Shown here: positions 12,192 to 25,200 of the stretch, in pieces
How the letters are laid out: each line of letters begins with the position of its first letter
How positions within the stretch are numbered: the first letter of the stretch is position 1
Assembly (NCBI GenBank): GCA_032191485.1
Contig: JAVDOI010000020.1
Location: forward strand, 2,072,611-2,136,610
DNA: 64,000 nucleotides
From: Leptoclinus maculatus
Taxonomy: Eukaryota > Chordata > Actinopteri > Perciformes > Stichaeidae
Direction of reading: 5' to 3'
Translations under genes and position numbers: made by a program
Notes under the pieces: model-generated
What the model saw: only the letters and a program-made list of their open reading frames with translations
Told to the model about the DNA's origin: nothing
Databases searched by the model: none

Positions 12192-12504
12192 GGTCACTCA
12201 GAAGAGGGCCTGCTGTGAGCAGCAAAGGGGGATCAGAAATGCCTGGAGGACAGAGAAAAGCACAGAGACACATCTTCAGTTTCAATGACTCTCAAAAAAA
12301 AAATCTCGCCCTGTAGCACAAAGTCATAGCAACAAATTATTGAAAAGTCGCCGTTATTAGATGATTCTGAACCTCGAGATTCTATACTGTGTCCTCAATG
12401 AAGCAAGGTAAAAAGTAAGGGTGTATATGTCAGGGTGGTGAATGAGCAGATAGCTATGTACCCCTTCATGCCGTGAGCTATTTTTCTAAAGGAGCAAAAT
12501 GCCC

Positions 12505-12590
12505 TGAGTGAATTTGAGTTCCCTCTGGTAAACAGTTATGCAGTGTATATGTCTACAGCTTTTATTGTGAAAGGTAAGAACGGAAAGAGT
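12505..12590 (+). repeat. dispersed repeat fragment, copy 1
   Basis: Similar in order and sequence to 26032-26110: both run AGTTCCCT, GGTAA, GCAGTGTATATGTC and then CTTTTATTGTGAAAGGTAA. Two diverged copies of the same interspersed element; class not identified. Confidence 0.7.
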
Positions 12591-13537
12591 GGATCTGGTC
12601 TGCGCTGCCTTTGTCAAGGTTGAGTAATAAAGTTTGCCAGCTTGGTTTCGGACTACTAAATCTCTGTGTTGTTGGAGCCTATTTTGAATATATCTGTTCC
12701 GCACGATGTGATTGGTTGATGCCTTTATTTAGGGTCTAAAAGCTCAGAAAAAATCGACCTTATGCGGAAAGAAATTACGCCGCCGCCTTTTGCTCACATA
12801 ATATTTGCGTTTTTGTGGTAAAGTAGGCCTACTCATGACAAAAACAACAGTTCGAAAAAATATATTGACGTGCAAATTAATCGCATGAAAAAAACGCTCC
12901 AAGTCTCAAATGTATGATGCCATCAAGAAAAAACTGTCTGGAGCTGCTGCATAGACAATGAATAGGAGACTGATTTTGTGTGGGTTTGTTTCTTTTTCTT
13001 TTTTACAGATGTGAGCTTTATTCTATTTTAGTGTTCTCGGTTGTAACATGTAAAATGTAGCCTCATAGCCTACTAAGAATATTCCTCTGGATACTTACAG
13101 TGTCATCTAGAACATGTTTCCCAATTGATTGTCTATGGAGCAGCGCCAAGCTTCATTCTTGATGACGTCACCGCCATTTTAGGATTTGAGTTGTTCATGT
13201 TTACATATTTCTGGATTTTGAAAATGGGTGTAGTTCCCCTTTAAGTTCCCATATTGTTACCCTCTTATTTTTATTTTTTATTTTTTCTAAACCACAATTC
13301 AGCCAATGAAGAGCCAACTCTTGAAGGGACATGAAATCACGCATCGGTATGTGGCTCTTCAGGAGCGGGACCACTGCACCACATGCAACATATTTTGCTG
13401 ATAGAGTAACATTATTGAATTCAGCTCAGCATCAAGGAGGGGCGGGAATAATAACCGGCTCTTCTTTTGCGTGGACCACCGCCGTGCTGCATGGCACCAC
13501 GCCACACTGTTTGCTGCAAATCATTTAAGGACACTGC

Positions 13538-13580
<43 letters not shown>

Positions 13581-13582
13581 TT
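13538..13582 (+). repeat. poly-A followed by (TA)n
   Basis: About 26 A residues followed by about 9 TA units, inside vgf intron 1. Could be the tail of an old retro-insertion, but no element body was recognised. Confidence 0.7.
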
Positions 13583-14254
13583 TATAAATATCCACACGAC
13601 TTCAACAATTAGTTTATTTATCTACATGTTGTACAAGTCGTGTTTGATACTGGTGCAGAGATGATTCAAGACACCCTTAAAAATGTCGGAAACAAGTTAA
13701 TTTGTGATTGGAAAAAATCTGCCATTTCAAGAGCCACCAGACCAACTGACTGGCACGTTCTGCAGTGGAGGTGGCTGGAATGCAGCGGATGCGTGATGTG
13801 CAAACACGCAGCGGATGATCGACTGGCTTCGTCTCATCCTCCGCACATACAAAGCAAACTGATATATTATAAGCAAACAGATTGCAGGAGGTTTAGGCTC
13901 CATGGCCTGAGCAGGTCACACCACAGTTGATACCAACAAAGCGGATTAATAATCCGCCTCTGAGACCCAAGAATCAAGAGCGCAAAAAAAAAACTGTGAG
14001 CATGAAGCCACCTCCAGACATCTGGCAACATGAGTAACCTGCCACCAACCTACACACTGTGAACCTCCAAAAAAACAAAACAGCAATCACGGATCAGTGT
14101 TATGCAGACATTTTAGACACGACAAAGGGCTGTCATTGACTGTGTATCATCACCTTTGTTCTTTCTTTATTTATTGTTAAACCGTCACCTTGATGCACAC
14201 AAAGCAGCTTCGTTCTACTTCATTTTCAATCTGGTTATTTTCGGCAACGCGAGT

Positions 14255-14340
14255 CATGGTGATGGTGATGGTGATGGTGGCTGGAGATGACGATAATTGA
14301 GATGGTGATGATGATGATGATGGTGGTGATGATGGTGGGG
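14255..14340 (+). repeat. GATGGT/GATGAT microsatellite
   Basis: Degenerate trinucleotide/hexanucleotide tract of GATGGT, GATGAT and GGTGAT units, then a GGA-rich stretch. Frames through it on the minus strand give poly-His, poly-Ser or poly-Pro artefacts. Confidence 0.75.
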
Positions 14341-14806
14341 AGGAGGAGGAGGCAGAAAAAGGAGGGGGCAACACAGCCACCTCTGTGTTGCCCATAGGCA
14401 AAGGAATATGGAAAGTCCAAGTGGCAATACATTCATCTCCCACACGATGCAAAACTCCAATTAAAAAGCGCTCTTATGTCTGTGAACTGAAACAAATGTG
14501 TTACTGGATCAATTAATATATTATGTGTCACGTGACTAAAGGGGATTTTAATGTTTTCTGACTCAATTAACAGACAACTTCAACCCAACAAACACCAGAA
14601 ACCACTGTTTTCAACATTTTTTACAATTTTCTCTTGGGCTGATCTGCACTCATAAAACATAACACTTTTTCTTTTTTAAACAAAGATTAGAATATATAAA
14701 ATATAATAATAATTCTCAGTTTGGATTATCAGACAGCCAACCCAACAGATTTCCTTTTGTTCCCCAGAAGAGAAAGTAAAGTAATGCCGGATAAGTTGCC
14801 ACTTAC

Positions 14807-15020
14807 TTGCAGTTCAGTCGGAGCAGCGGGGGATTCCAGCCTCTCGTCACGTCACACTCAAAGCTGCAAGAAGTCCCCGCTGTCACGCACACCGTGCATG
14901 CACTGTGCTCTTGTTGTTGTGTGCGAGTTTGTCGTCTAACGTTAAGGGTCGTCACTGTTGTTGTTGTTGTCACCTCCTGCGCGACTTCTCTCCCGGGAAT
15001 CCGCTCTTTCTTCTGATTTC
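14807..15020 (-). other. vgf: vgf noncoding exon 1 (inferred)
   Basis: Inferred 5' UTR exon. It starts about 27-30 bp downstream of a TATAAGAG box and ends at a strong donor (CTGCAA followed by gtaagtgg) at 14806/14807. It joins the coding exon at 12242. Mammalian VGF also has a noncoding first exon. The exact start is an estimate. Confidence 0.6.
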
Positions 15021-15038
15021 AGGACCACGGACAGCGGC
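15018..15038 (+). promoter_or_regulatory. vgf: RE1/NRSE (REST binding site) at the vgf start site
   Basis: A 21-bp match on the plus strand beginning TTCAGGACCACGG and ending ACAGCGGC. From memory it differs from the RE1 consensus at only two positions (C to G at position 6 and C to G at position 20). It lies between the TATA box and the inferred start, facing against transcription. REST represses neuronal genes, including mammalian VGF, in non-neuronal cells, so the site fits the gene. Confidence 0.85.
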
Positions 15039-15046
15039 TCCGGTGC

Positions 15047-15054
15047 TCTTATAC
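15047..15054 (-). promoter_or_regulatory. vgf: vgf TATA box
   Basis: TATAAGAG on the minus strand, in a GC-rich context between the RE1 site and the CRE. Spacing to the inferred start is normal. Confidence 0.8.
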
Positions 15055-15072
15055 CTCCCGTCCTCTCCGGCC

Positions 15073-15078
15073 CACGTG
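15073..15078. promoter_or_regulatory. vgf: E-box CACGTG in the vgf promoter
   Basis: Palindromic CACGTG about 20 bp upstream of the TATA box. Binding is inferred from the motif only. Confidence 0.5.
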
Positions 15079-15102
15079 ATTCGTGCGTCAAGCGGTCCCC
15101 AT

Positions 15103-15110
15103 TGACGTCA
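15103..15110. promoter_or_regulatory. vgf: CRE (TGACGTCA) in the vgf promoter
   Basis: Perfect palindromic CREB/ATF site, in the context CCATTGACGTCACC on the plus strand, about 50 bp upstream of the TATA box. The rat Vgf promoter has a functional CRE at a similar distance, mediating NGF and cAMP induction, so conservation of function is likely. Confidence 0.85.
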
Positions 15111-15178
15111 CCAGACTGGGTTTCATTCATAAGATTTTTTTTGCACCCCCCCTCCCCCTGCTCCCCCCTTTGCTCGAA

Positions 15179-15183
15179 CCAAT
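15179..15183 (+). promoter_or_regulatory. vgf: CCAAT box of the vgf promoter
   Basis: CCAAT on the plus strand (reverse orientation to vgf), about 70 bp upstream of the CRE. The rat Vgf promoter also has a CCAAT element upstream of its CRE. Confidence 0.55.
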
Positions 15184-15199
15184 TAGCTGCAGTGCTCGC

Positions 15200-16650
15200 G
15201 CTGCTGAATGAACAGGAGCTGCTGAATGAATTCGCAGTTTATGGCTCTCCGTCTCTCCGCATGCAGGGCCGGACCCCGCCTCTCCGGGGACACGGCACGT
15301 GCGTGATTCCAAGCAACATGTCAACAGTAAGCTGAGTGACGTAAATTCATGCACATTTTGGAAAGAAATATGCACGGATAGGAATGCTGTTCGTTAAATA
15401 TTATCGGTTAATAATGTATTGTTTTCCTTCATGTTGGGGCTTCACCATCACACTCACATGCAGGAGAGGAGCAGTGGTCTCCAATCAAGGGCCCGAGGAC
15501 CCCAGGGGGTCCTTTGGGGAGTTCAAGGGGATTTCAGATGACGTCTTATCTTTCCTTTACATCCCCTTTTATCCTGTGTTTCTTATTCAATATTCCTCCC
15601 CATATATAAGTCTGTTTATTCATTGTAGCACTACTGCACACCAGTCCACCACAATTTAATATGTATTACTATATCTTATTTCATTTATTTTATATATATT
15701 CAATTTTATTCCGATATGTTTTAACTTCTGCACTATTATTTCTTATATGTTTATTTGACTGACTGATCATTGTTTCTGGTCCCTGTCCAACACTGCTCCA
15801 CTGTAACTGCACACACACGACATGAAGAACATGAACTCTTGTTGCTTTCTGTTCCACCACAATATACATGTAGTATATCGACAGTGCATGCATATGGAGT
15901 GTAACAAAGTTAAGATGTGATTATTTAAATCATTTTGTCAAACATTCTGTGCATTTGCAGTTGCGGCTGCAGCATCACCTGCTGGTCAACACCTGCTCTC
16001 TGAATCAGGAATCTCATGCACCTCACCTAGTTTAGTTCAATGGAGATTTGAAACATTAAGCCTCATCCTACCAAGCTTACTACCAGGTATACTTGGTTAA
16101 TAATAACATAATAACCCCAAAATAATATATTGATAATAAGTATTATAAATAAAACAATACTATTTTTTTATAATTATTTTTAATACCAATATATTGGTTT
16201 TCTGGGGCAGCTTATGCAGTTTTAATAGATAAAATAGAACAGATAGATCAAATGTTTGGGTCATCATTTTAAGTATCACACACTATGGGGGGGGGGGGGG
16301 GCACTCTGTCAGTCATTGTGAGGGAGACAGACGCATTTCCTCATGTGCTCTTTGTCTTTCGTTTCCCACAATATGCTAATTAAATTATTTAAAACATGTT
16401 TGTTTTCTTCTTCAGGTGACATTAATTACACAACTGATAATGTTTTGAGAAGAAATGAGTGAAGACTTTTGCTGTGATGGTTGTTTCTTATATTTTGGGT
16501 GGCGAGCACGGCCAGAATCAAACCGCGAGCGTAACCATTTGGCTGCCAGAGCTCTTCACAATGATGCATGTTTAAACTGTTGCTCTTTCTTTTAGGAGAT
16601 ATCGGAATACTTCTATCCCTGCTGTTACTTTAAAGCACTGAAATAAAAAG
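15200..16650. other. intergenic between vgf promoter and ap1s1 3' end
   Basis: No gene seen. 15468-15540 resembles the opening of a hAT-type element (CAGTGGTCTCCAATC, then a GACCCCAGGGGGTC palindrome). A run of about 18 G lies at 16287-16304. The rest is AT-rich unique sequence. Confidence 0.45.
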
Positions 16651-16652
16651 GG

Positions 16653-17010
16653 TTGCAAGGATTCAGATCCTTTACTTCAGTAAAAGTACCAATAGCACTA
16701 TGTCTAAATACTCTCACAGGTGAAAGTCCTCCATTAAATAAAAAAAGTATCTAAGTATTATTTGGCTCCTGTGAGTGATGTAGTATTTTTTGTGATTAAT
16801 ATTACAGACGCACAAATGTGTACGTAGCATTTCACTGCTCTGTTGGTGAAGGTGGAGCTCATTATAACAATTACATTTACAGTTAGGTGGTTTAATCTGT
16901 AACACGGTATCACACATCATAACACAACTGTGGTTAGTGTATAAACCCTTAATCTGCATGAAAAGTAAAGTACAAGTACCTCGAAATATGTAAATGTACT
17001 TCCTCTACTG
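16653..17010 (+). repeat. fish interspersed repeat (AGTAAAAGTACC type), copy A
   Basis: Begins GATTCAGATCCTTTACTTCA followed by GTAAAAGTACCAATA and ends with AAGTACAAGTACC and AAATGTACTT motifs. The same order of motifs recurs at 42728-43060. This repeat is widespread in teleosts and usually treated as a nonautonomous DNA transposon; the family was not resolved here. Confidence 0.65.
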
Positions 17011-17393
17011 GTTAGGGGATCCGGGCTGAAAGAAACCAGCATTGACTGTTGGTGGGAAACAGTTGACCCGTCCACTCAGTCCAACTTCCTCCTTTAAAAG
17101 GTCTTTGTGGTCATAACACCACTTCCTCCTTCGTACCTGACAGGCGCCAGTCATAATGTTAGTTAAACATAAATATTAATGTCAACATTATTGTAAATGC
17201 GGCACCCATTCATTACGGTATTAAAACGATTACTGGGGATTATTTTGGAAAGAACTGGAGTTTTAATTATCATGACTTTGGAAATTCTGTATTTTTCTGT
17301 TTTTACACATAAAACCTGCTGAATACACACTTCTGCAGCAGCACAGGCGGTTACAAAACATCCGGACACACCATTTAGTTTAGCTTAAAACAG

Positions 17394-17399
17394 TTTATT
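17394..17399 (-). terminator. ap1s1: candidate distal ap1s1 polyadenylation signal
   Basis: AATAAA on the minus strand (TTTATT on plus). If used, the ap1s1 3' UTR would be about 4.8 kb. Nearer candidates also exist, for example around 21509, so assignment is tentative. Confidence 0.3.
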
Positions 17400-20300
17400 C
17401 TTTATAAAATGACATTCACACACCAAGTCCCTTTAGCCTTTGCCTGCATCACCGATTCACTGATCGTCTGCTTTCTTAAACCAGAGCCTCCATCAGCTCT
17501 CTACGTCTTATTCTCTTCCTCCAAACAAACAACTTTCAACGAGAGATTTCAATCAAAGTCCTCTCTCTCTCTCTTCCACGTGAACGAATTGATGGACAAA
17601 CATGATCACCAAATTGATAAAGTCATTGCATATGATGAGCTGATTGACCGAAAGACAAAGTTCAAACTGGGCATTAAATAGACTCTCACCCACTGGAGAC
17701 GATAAAATAAACATTATTCAACACACGATTCAAAGAATGTCTGTTTGAAGGGCAGCAGAGGTCGGGGTTCATATTAAAACCCCAGGAAGTAAAACAGTGG
17801 GGGGTATGCTAATGTACAGGAGAATGTGAGGAGGATTATGCTTCAAACAACTCGTCAGAACATCAGGACACTTTCTGAAGGCAGAATCGGGAGGCGTGGT
17901 CCATTGAAACAATCAAACTTTGAACGTGACCTCCGTCATTTCACGTGCACGACAGAGTGCAACACGGTGAACGCCTTCAAAGAAAAGTGTGAGCTGTTAT
18001 TGCATCACGACTACAAAGATACCCGGCATTTTGAAGGACAACCGGGAAGTCGGCGTCACACTGGTTCCCTCGACAGAAAGTCAATGGGAGTTCTGGATTA
18101 TTGCAGAAGATGATCTCGGAGGCAAACAAACGTTTATGATACTTTTGTTCAGCAAGATAATCTTCACAAATGAAAGACACGTAGGACTTCTGAAGCGTGA
18201 ACGCAATCGGCAGAAGTAAAGCGCTAACTTTAGGCAATAAACGAACTACAGCCCGGTCACATAGCTTCACATCAGCGGGACTAATGTTCAGTGATGACGT
18301 TTTGTCGTCTCATTAAGACACTTATCAGCAACCGTCGTAGAACAAAACTCTCTTCAGCTTGTGTTAAACCACGCATCTTATTTCAGGAACCTAACCAAAA
18401 ACCCATTGACTTCAAGACCAGGGAACAGGAAGTGTAAAAACGCTAACTGCTTGAGGACTTCCATTTGTTCCAGTACATGCTGACACAGTACAGCACAATG
18501 AGCCCTTACTCTTAAACACAGAGTCACATTCAGAGTTCAGCAGAGGGAAACAAAGGCCTGCTGTGTTCAGACAACAGTGCTGCAGATGAACCGCCTTCTT
18601 CAGACAGGTTCAGGCTGAATGTCCTGCAGCGTGTTGCTGCCAATGCCCTCCGCCTCGTCTTCCACGAGGTACACATGTAGGTCATTTGAGGGTGTCGTAC
18701 TTCTTCGAAGAACATAGTGCTTCAGTTCAATATTTACTGAGAAGTTCTCCATCCACGCAAATAAGCAAGCGACATGAACAGAGAGAGCACAAAAACAAAG
18801 AACATGAATGAGGACGTTATATAAATGAGATCCCTGTGTAATGAAAAACATGCATACATTCTGAGGCATTAAGAGGAGCACGCTCCTCCGTAGGGCTGTG
18901 TAGGATTGGAACATGTGACAAAAACTAAAAAGGGACGAAGGAATTAATGTTGAGATATAGCCAAAGATATTTATGTTTTCAGCTGCGTGAAATGATATTT
19001 CATAAATTTTTCTGAAAGTACCAGATCACCTGGCACTGATCAACAGTACATGGAGAGTTAAGAGATGGTTTGAAATGGGGTTTAACAGTAAGAGGTACTT
19101 ACTACAGTACATGGACTTTAGAGTAAAGGAGTAAAGCTATGCACTTCTGTGGACGGAGGTAAGTCTACGCTATATTTAGAATATTTTCACCGCTCAACCT
19201 TGCCAGCTTTTTCTGACGTTATATCCATCCAGGCTTTCTCCAAAGCCACCGGACTCCGTTGACAAAAACAGCAATCTTACCCCGTAGAACAGAGGACTTG
19301 CTGGTTTACCGCCGCCTCCATCGGTCAGTTAGTGTCTCATTGTGACTTTAGTGTTTTAAAAACGCATAAATTCTGATTCACCAAAGTCACACAAAGAAAA
19401 ACAACAAAACTATTGAGGCAGTGGTAGACCAGCAACTAGACCAGAGTCTTGTGGCTTTGAAGAGAGAATAGAGAACGGCTCCCGTGCTGGTACTCCCGTC
19501 TGTTTCTCCAAACTCCATGTACTGTAGTAATACAGCGACTGTGTAGAAGTAGAATACAACCACACTAACCCGTAAGTAGAAAACTGCATGGTCACTTAAT
19601 TAGCAATAATAGGATTTCATGAATATTTCAGATATGTTCATTTCAATAAAGTGAACATTTGCCGAGTGAACATTGCAGACAACTACTACAGCTGGTTCTT
19701 TGAATACGATGGTCAATTATGAGCTTTTGTACAAACCCTCCATCTAATCGCAGACGTTCATAGTATAGCTAACACACTCATCCCTGTCACATCTTTTTAT
19801 GAAGTAAACATATGCATAATGTAAGATCGTACACACACAGCGGTGGAACAGTTGACACATGCTGTATTATTGGTGCGAGTACATTTGGGTTCTGATCTCT
19901 TTGTATTGGATCTAGTTGCAGAATATTTTGTCTCACAGGTCAATAGTGTCACTTTAATAGTTTAAGTTCAGGACTCCTGGGATTCGGATCAAGACGATAA
20001 TTGAAAATAAGGTTTGCAGTAAGTAAGTTGAGGACCTAGGAGATATCAATTTAGGGTTTTGATCATTTAACTTTTGTTACAAATGAAAGCTGATGGACAC
20101 GAAAAGGATTGGATTCAGATTCTATAAAGAGAGCATGAACCCAACATGTTTTTGCATTTGCTTAATTGCTCAAATGAGGGGAAGTTGAGGAAAACCGTGA
20201 CAATACAGCACGTCGATGGACCTTAAACCCGAGGTATGAGCCTCCATGAGCACGGTGAACTGTTACACCCCTAAAGGAGACGTTCAAAGCTGCTTGTAGG

Positions 20301-22002
20301 TCATACTACAGTTTAAGAAATGCACTTTGCTTTAATAAAACGACTTGAAGGACGAGCGTTTAAATGTGATCCTGCTCTGTTCCTTTACGAGCAGCGGTTG
20401 CTCATCTGGCCTAAGACGGCACGTCCAACTATAAACAGCTGTAACAACCACTCACTCAAAACGATAAAATGTTGTAAAAAGCATGTACGGGATGAAGAAA
20501 TACACTTATACTCTAAAATTCGGTATATTCTAAATAGCCTCTGAACTTCAACCCAGCACCAACATGTCGTACCGGTAAGTAGAACCAGCAGAACAAGTTC
20601 CAAATGGACGCTTCCCTTTCATCTCTGCGGCTGCCTCCTGCCGTCTGGAGGAAAACTAAGTGGAGTGTGATTCGTGATTCTCAGTTGCACTTTGTTGAAT
20701 TGCATAAGACAGACGTGACATTTCCATCCCGTCTGGTACATCAGTCCACTTGCGGTACATACGCATTGGCTCATGTGTGAATGAGTTCTTTGAGGCGGTG
20801 ACGCAAATCCCGAACGTCTTCGGGTTCATCGTTCACAACGCACTTCATCGCCGTCGGTCAGATGGGCCAATCGCAGATACAGAAGAGAAATCCAACCAGC
20901 ACAACTCTGCCTTTGTGAGGAAAAAGTCTATAGAATAGAATCTATAGACGTGTAGATGAAATAAGTGTAACAATACAGGGACGTTAGGATTAACAGTAGC
21001 ACATCTAGAGCGTGGCTGCAGCGGACAAAAGTACAAAAACAAGTTCATCATCAACATAAATGACCTTCTACACAAACGAGAGGAAACGTGTGGCACTGAC
21101 ACTCCTGTTGTCTCGATGTTGAACGGACATTTGATTTGTGTTTTTCAGCTGCATGTTGTGCGTTATTTTCCTTGTTGTATGTTATCATACACATAACCAA
21201 TAGGAATGATGGCAAACGCTATGAAAACAGGATAGTTTAAAACACAATTCTGCTCCAAAAGGTCCGCTGGTATTCTATACTCTTCTGATTGTCACCCAAT
21301 CGCATGTGCAGACCCACACCAACAACCAATGTATCCCACTAGCAGGTATTGTGTGTGTGTGTGTCCTCTTCCACTGGCTGATAGAGCTCCATTATTAAAA
21401 ACACATCGATGAGTCACAGTAGCTGTGCTTTTCAAAAGTTCTCTTAACATCTGCTTGACAATTGAATGGAAACACGGCTACTGTTGCTCTTTGTGACACA
21501 CTGTAGTTTATTTGGACTAAATCCCACATACACTGTCCTGCTGCTGTAATATGTATGAGGATTAACCTGCCGCTGAAAATAGTCCCAAATAAATGCACTA
21601 TTTCCTCTTGTTTTAGCGCCTGTTCTTTGTGAAACTATACATCTGAGCCGTTTATAAATATGAATGTGTTCAGTAGGCTTGGAAATGAGTGTCACATTGG
21701 TAGTTTTTGGTCTTTTCACGAGACTTGTTGAAAAAACTAAAAATATAAAAGGACCGTCAAATGCCAGACTTGGTCTCAGTCCACATTCAGTAGCGTTAAA
21801 GCTTTAAGCTTCACTACAGGGCTGTGACTGTTCACCCACCTCTCTGCATGACAGCATCAGCCTGACTGCCTCACTGTGACTCCAACGGCAGCATCTACTG
21901 GAATTAAACTCTCTAATAAGCTAAAGGTGGACTCTATCTCACCCCTTTAAAAACCTGAACACCCCCCCACCCCACCCCTGCTGCCACACACAAGTCCCCA
22001 CA

Positions 22003-22049
<47 letters not shown>

Positions 22050-22244
22050 GCAGACGTAAAGGGCCCGTCAATGAAAGGCTCCTCCATTCCGTACCGAGTC
22101 CCCCCCCCCCAGTTAAACGCTGTACATCAGTCCCCCCAGAGCCAAAGATCCCAGCGTGTTCCGTCCCAGATTGTGCCCCGCCCCCCCCCTCTCATCCAGC
22201 CCTCTGCATTTAGTATCTAAAGTCTCTCACAAGCCGGTTGTGTA
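17400..22244 (-). other. ap1s1 downstream region, possibly a long 3' UTR
   Basis: Between the ap1s1 stop codon and the candidate distal AATAAA. Mostly unique, largely repeat-free sequence with no open frame resembling a protein. A (CA)n run lies at 22010-22048 and several C-rich runs at 21960-22190. It may be an extended 3' UTR, or intergenic DNA; RNA data would decide. Confidence 0.35.
22010..22048 (+). repeat. (CA)n microsatellite
   Basis: About 19 CA units downstream of the ap1s1 stop codon. Confidence 0.9.
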
Positions 22245-25200
22245 CTACGCCAAGCCCATCTCCTCCAGCACACTCCTGGGTGACTCGTCCTCCTGTAAAG
22301 GGAGACAAGAGACAGTAGAACGGAGGACTCACTTTAAAACATTTGTTTTTTTAAAACAATACACATCATTTCATGTGGCTGCCAGCTCTGAGAGGTGCAG
22401 ACAGTAACATTTTCTATTACTCCCATGTCTATAACGCATTATAAACATACCCATGTGTTATAATCTGCTTATAACACTGTATAACTAAAGCTGTAAGCAC
22501 TCGTAAAGAATAATAATAATGCTTTATAACAATCATAATAAAGCAGTTCATTAGGGTTTAATTATATTTCCACTTTATATAATGTGTTATGATTATTGTT
22601 ATAAAGCATTTTCCAAATGTGTGTGTTATAAATAAAATAAAGTGCTATAAGCAGATTATAATATGTTTATAATGCATTATAGACATGGGCGTCTTAGAAA
22701 GTGTTACCATACAGACATACAGTCATGTTACATCACAGCATTATACACTGAAACACTCGCATCAACACTTATAAAACTATCATGCACTGAAAGCTGAAGG
22801 TCTGCTCAGGTTCAGAAGCTCTTTCACCGGTTTATTTAATGAAATCTAAATGTTGCAGTATTTTGAACCCTCCATTATGACCCAATAGTTCCAGGAACTA
22901 ATAAACTAGAGGAACACAACGAGGTCCCTTTTCCTCTTCCTGTTTGTGTTTCCGCTGCATCTGCAGAGGTGAAGACAGATCATTTAGATCCACAACGGAC
23001 TCAAAGATGACGGCAGCATTTGAGACGCAATGTTTACCAACGTCACAGGTATTGAGGACTGGCTGCTGGCACTACATTTACATTCTCTGGGTTTTCTAGT
23101 AGAAAGGCAGGTTCCTGAGATCCTAACATTTTAGTGATAACTGAAATAGACCAGAAACCCAATCCCCCCCCCTAACCCTCCTTGGTGGAGGGTGAAACCC
23201 TAAAGCCACGGTTACCTCCTGAAGTAGGTCGGCTTGTTCAATGGCTTTGAGGACGCTCTTCTTAGACGTATCCTGGATCTCTCCTCCCATCAGGAACTCA
23301 TCTAGAATGAAGTAGGCCTTCTCAAAGTTAAAGATGATGTCCAGCTCACACACCTGCACAAACGGACACAAGTCAACAATGCTTTCTAGAGCAGGGGAAT
23401 GACGACTTCTTATTTAACTTTGAGACCTTAGTGTAGCCACACAGAGATCTAGGACTTACACTGCCAAAGTACTTATCCAGAAGCTCTACGAAGCGGTGGA
23501 TGACTTCAAGTGTGATCAGCTCGTTGTCCTGCTCTTCAATTGCACAACAGAAGTACAGGCTGGCGTACCTGTATGGAAACACAAAGAGAACAGAGACAAC
23601 CCATATAAAAAACAACATCTTCCAATTCATTTTAGTTTGATAAAGTTAGAAATCATTTCTTTATATATCCCCAAGAACTTTCCAGAACTATGAAATGTAT
23701 CTACATCATTTTTCATTTGACCCCAATCAAATGCCTTAAGTTGAACCATAAAAACATGAATCATGCTTTAGTTTAAGTGGATAACATAACTTATGTTATC
23801 GGACTACCTCGACTGGTTCCTCGAGTTCTCTGAGCATCGACGGAGCCTCTCCGCTGTTCTGTAGTTTTAGCTTCAAGTCTTCTTCAATAGCAAAAGCATG
23901 ATGTTCATTTAGTGAAGTATGGTCCTATTTAGAATAAAATAGATGGTAAAGCAGTGTATGCTTTAGGGCGGGGCTACTTTGTGATTGACAGGTCGCTACC
24001 ACAGCGTTGTCCAGTCTGGGAGTTGTCTGTGTCGTTGTCTTTCAACTTTAACCCTTTCAGTGTGTTAAATTGTAACATTTTGACCGCCTTAAAATGTCTT
24101 TTTCAGCATTTGGTTGTACTTAGCTCCATCCTCTCGTGTCACTTCTGTTTGTAACAAACCAAAAGGACGGCGGCCAAAAAAACACGATGGCGATGGACAA
24201 AAATGTAAACGGAAAAGGACAAAAGACCAAGAATAAGAAGGAACGCCGACGTCAAGACGCCGACATCCAAAACTCAAGATGGCGACGGACAAAATGCCGA
24301 ACTGGAGACTTCAAAACTGCAGTCCACAAACCAATGGGTGACATCACGGTGACATCACGGTGACCGCGTCCGCTTCTTATATACAGTCTTTGGTCCATGA
24401 ACTACCATTTGAATGTTAATGATGCTGAACGTTTTGGGGAGCTCTGATAGATAGACTAGTAGTTCATTTTCCATGTGTTTTCAAAGACTGGAAAATCGAC
24501 CGACTGTGGAACCAAGAGCGTGATTACCAACTCATATTCCCACGGTGATGTTTACACTAATTATTAATCATCTGTTGACATTTCGTCTACCTGTACTTCT
24601 GTTTTATTTTCTGTTTTATAGCCCGAGGAGACTTCCTCACATGGCTTGTTTTGTCCAACAAACAGTCTAAAACCCAATAACATTCGGTTTACTACAATGG
24701 AAGATTTTCACATTCGAGAACCGGAAACTTGTCTGAAAAATAGCGATAAAGTAATGATCAAAATAGCTGCCGATTATATTTCTGTTGATCGATTAGTGGA
24801 CTAACTGTTGCAGCTATTCTCTCAACTCACACCTTCCTCGTTGGCAAGAACCGGTGTTTATAATCTAGTGGAGTCCAGATTTGACACATTTCATTTTTAA
24901 AAATGCCAGGCTGACAAAAGAAAAGGGTTAACAGGAGGATTGTGATGAGCAGCAGAGCTGCAGTGTTCCCTCAATCCTTCCCCACTGCAGGAAATCCCTC
25001 TATGCTAAACTCACCACCCACCCACCCGCCCGCCCACGCACAGGCACAGGCTGCTTTGTTTTGTTAGTCCTCCTCTGTATTCTGCTGGCAGTAATGAGCT
25101 CTGACACACACGGATCGGAGAGCGAGTGTGTGTGTGTGTGTGTGTGTGTGTAGAATGCTGGGTTTCACCCTTTCCACCCACCTAAAATCTACTGCAGCTC

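Larger units (their letters stand above)
12243..14806 (-). other. vgf: vgf intron 1 (5' UTR intron)
   Basis: Bounded on the minus strand by a donor gtaagt at 14801-14806 and an acceptor tccag at 12243-12247. It carries a dispersed repeat fragment (12505-12590), a poly-A plus (TA)n tract (13538-13582) and a GAT/GGT-rich microsatellite (14255-14340). No coding sequence seen. Confidence 0.75.

Noticed and set aside
16495..16560. Possible tRNA fragment near AATCAAACCGCGAGC
   Set aside because: Only a degenerate B-box resemblance; no cloverleaf.
23954..24363. Lys/Arg-rich plus-strand frames
   Set aside because: They lie inside a dispersed repeat copy in an ap1s1 intron.
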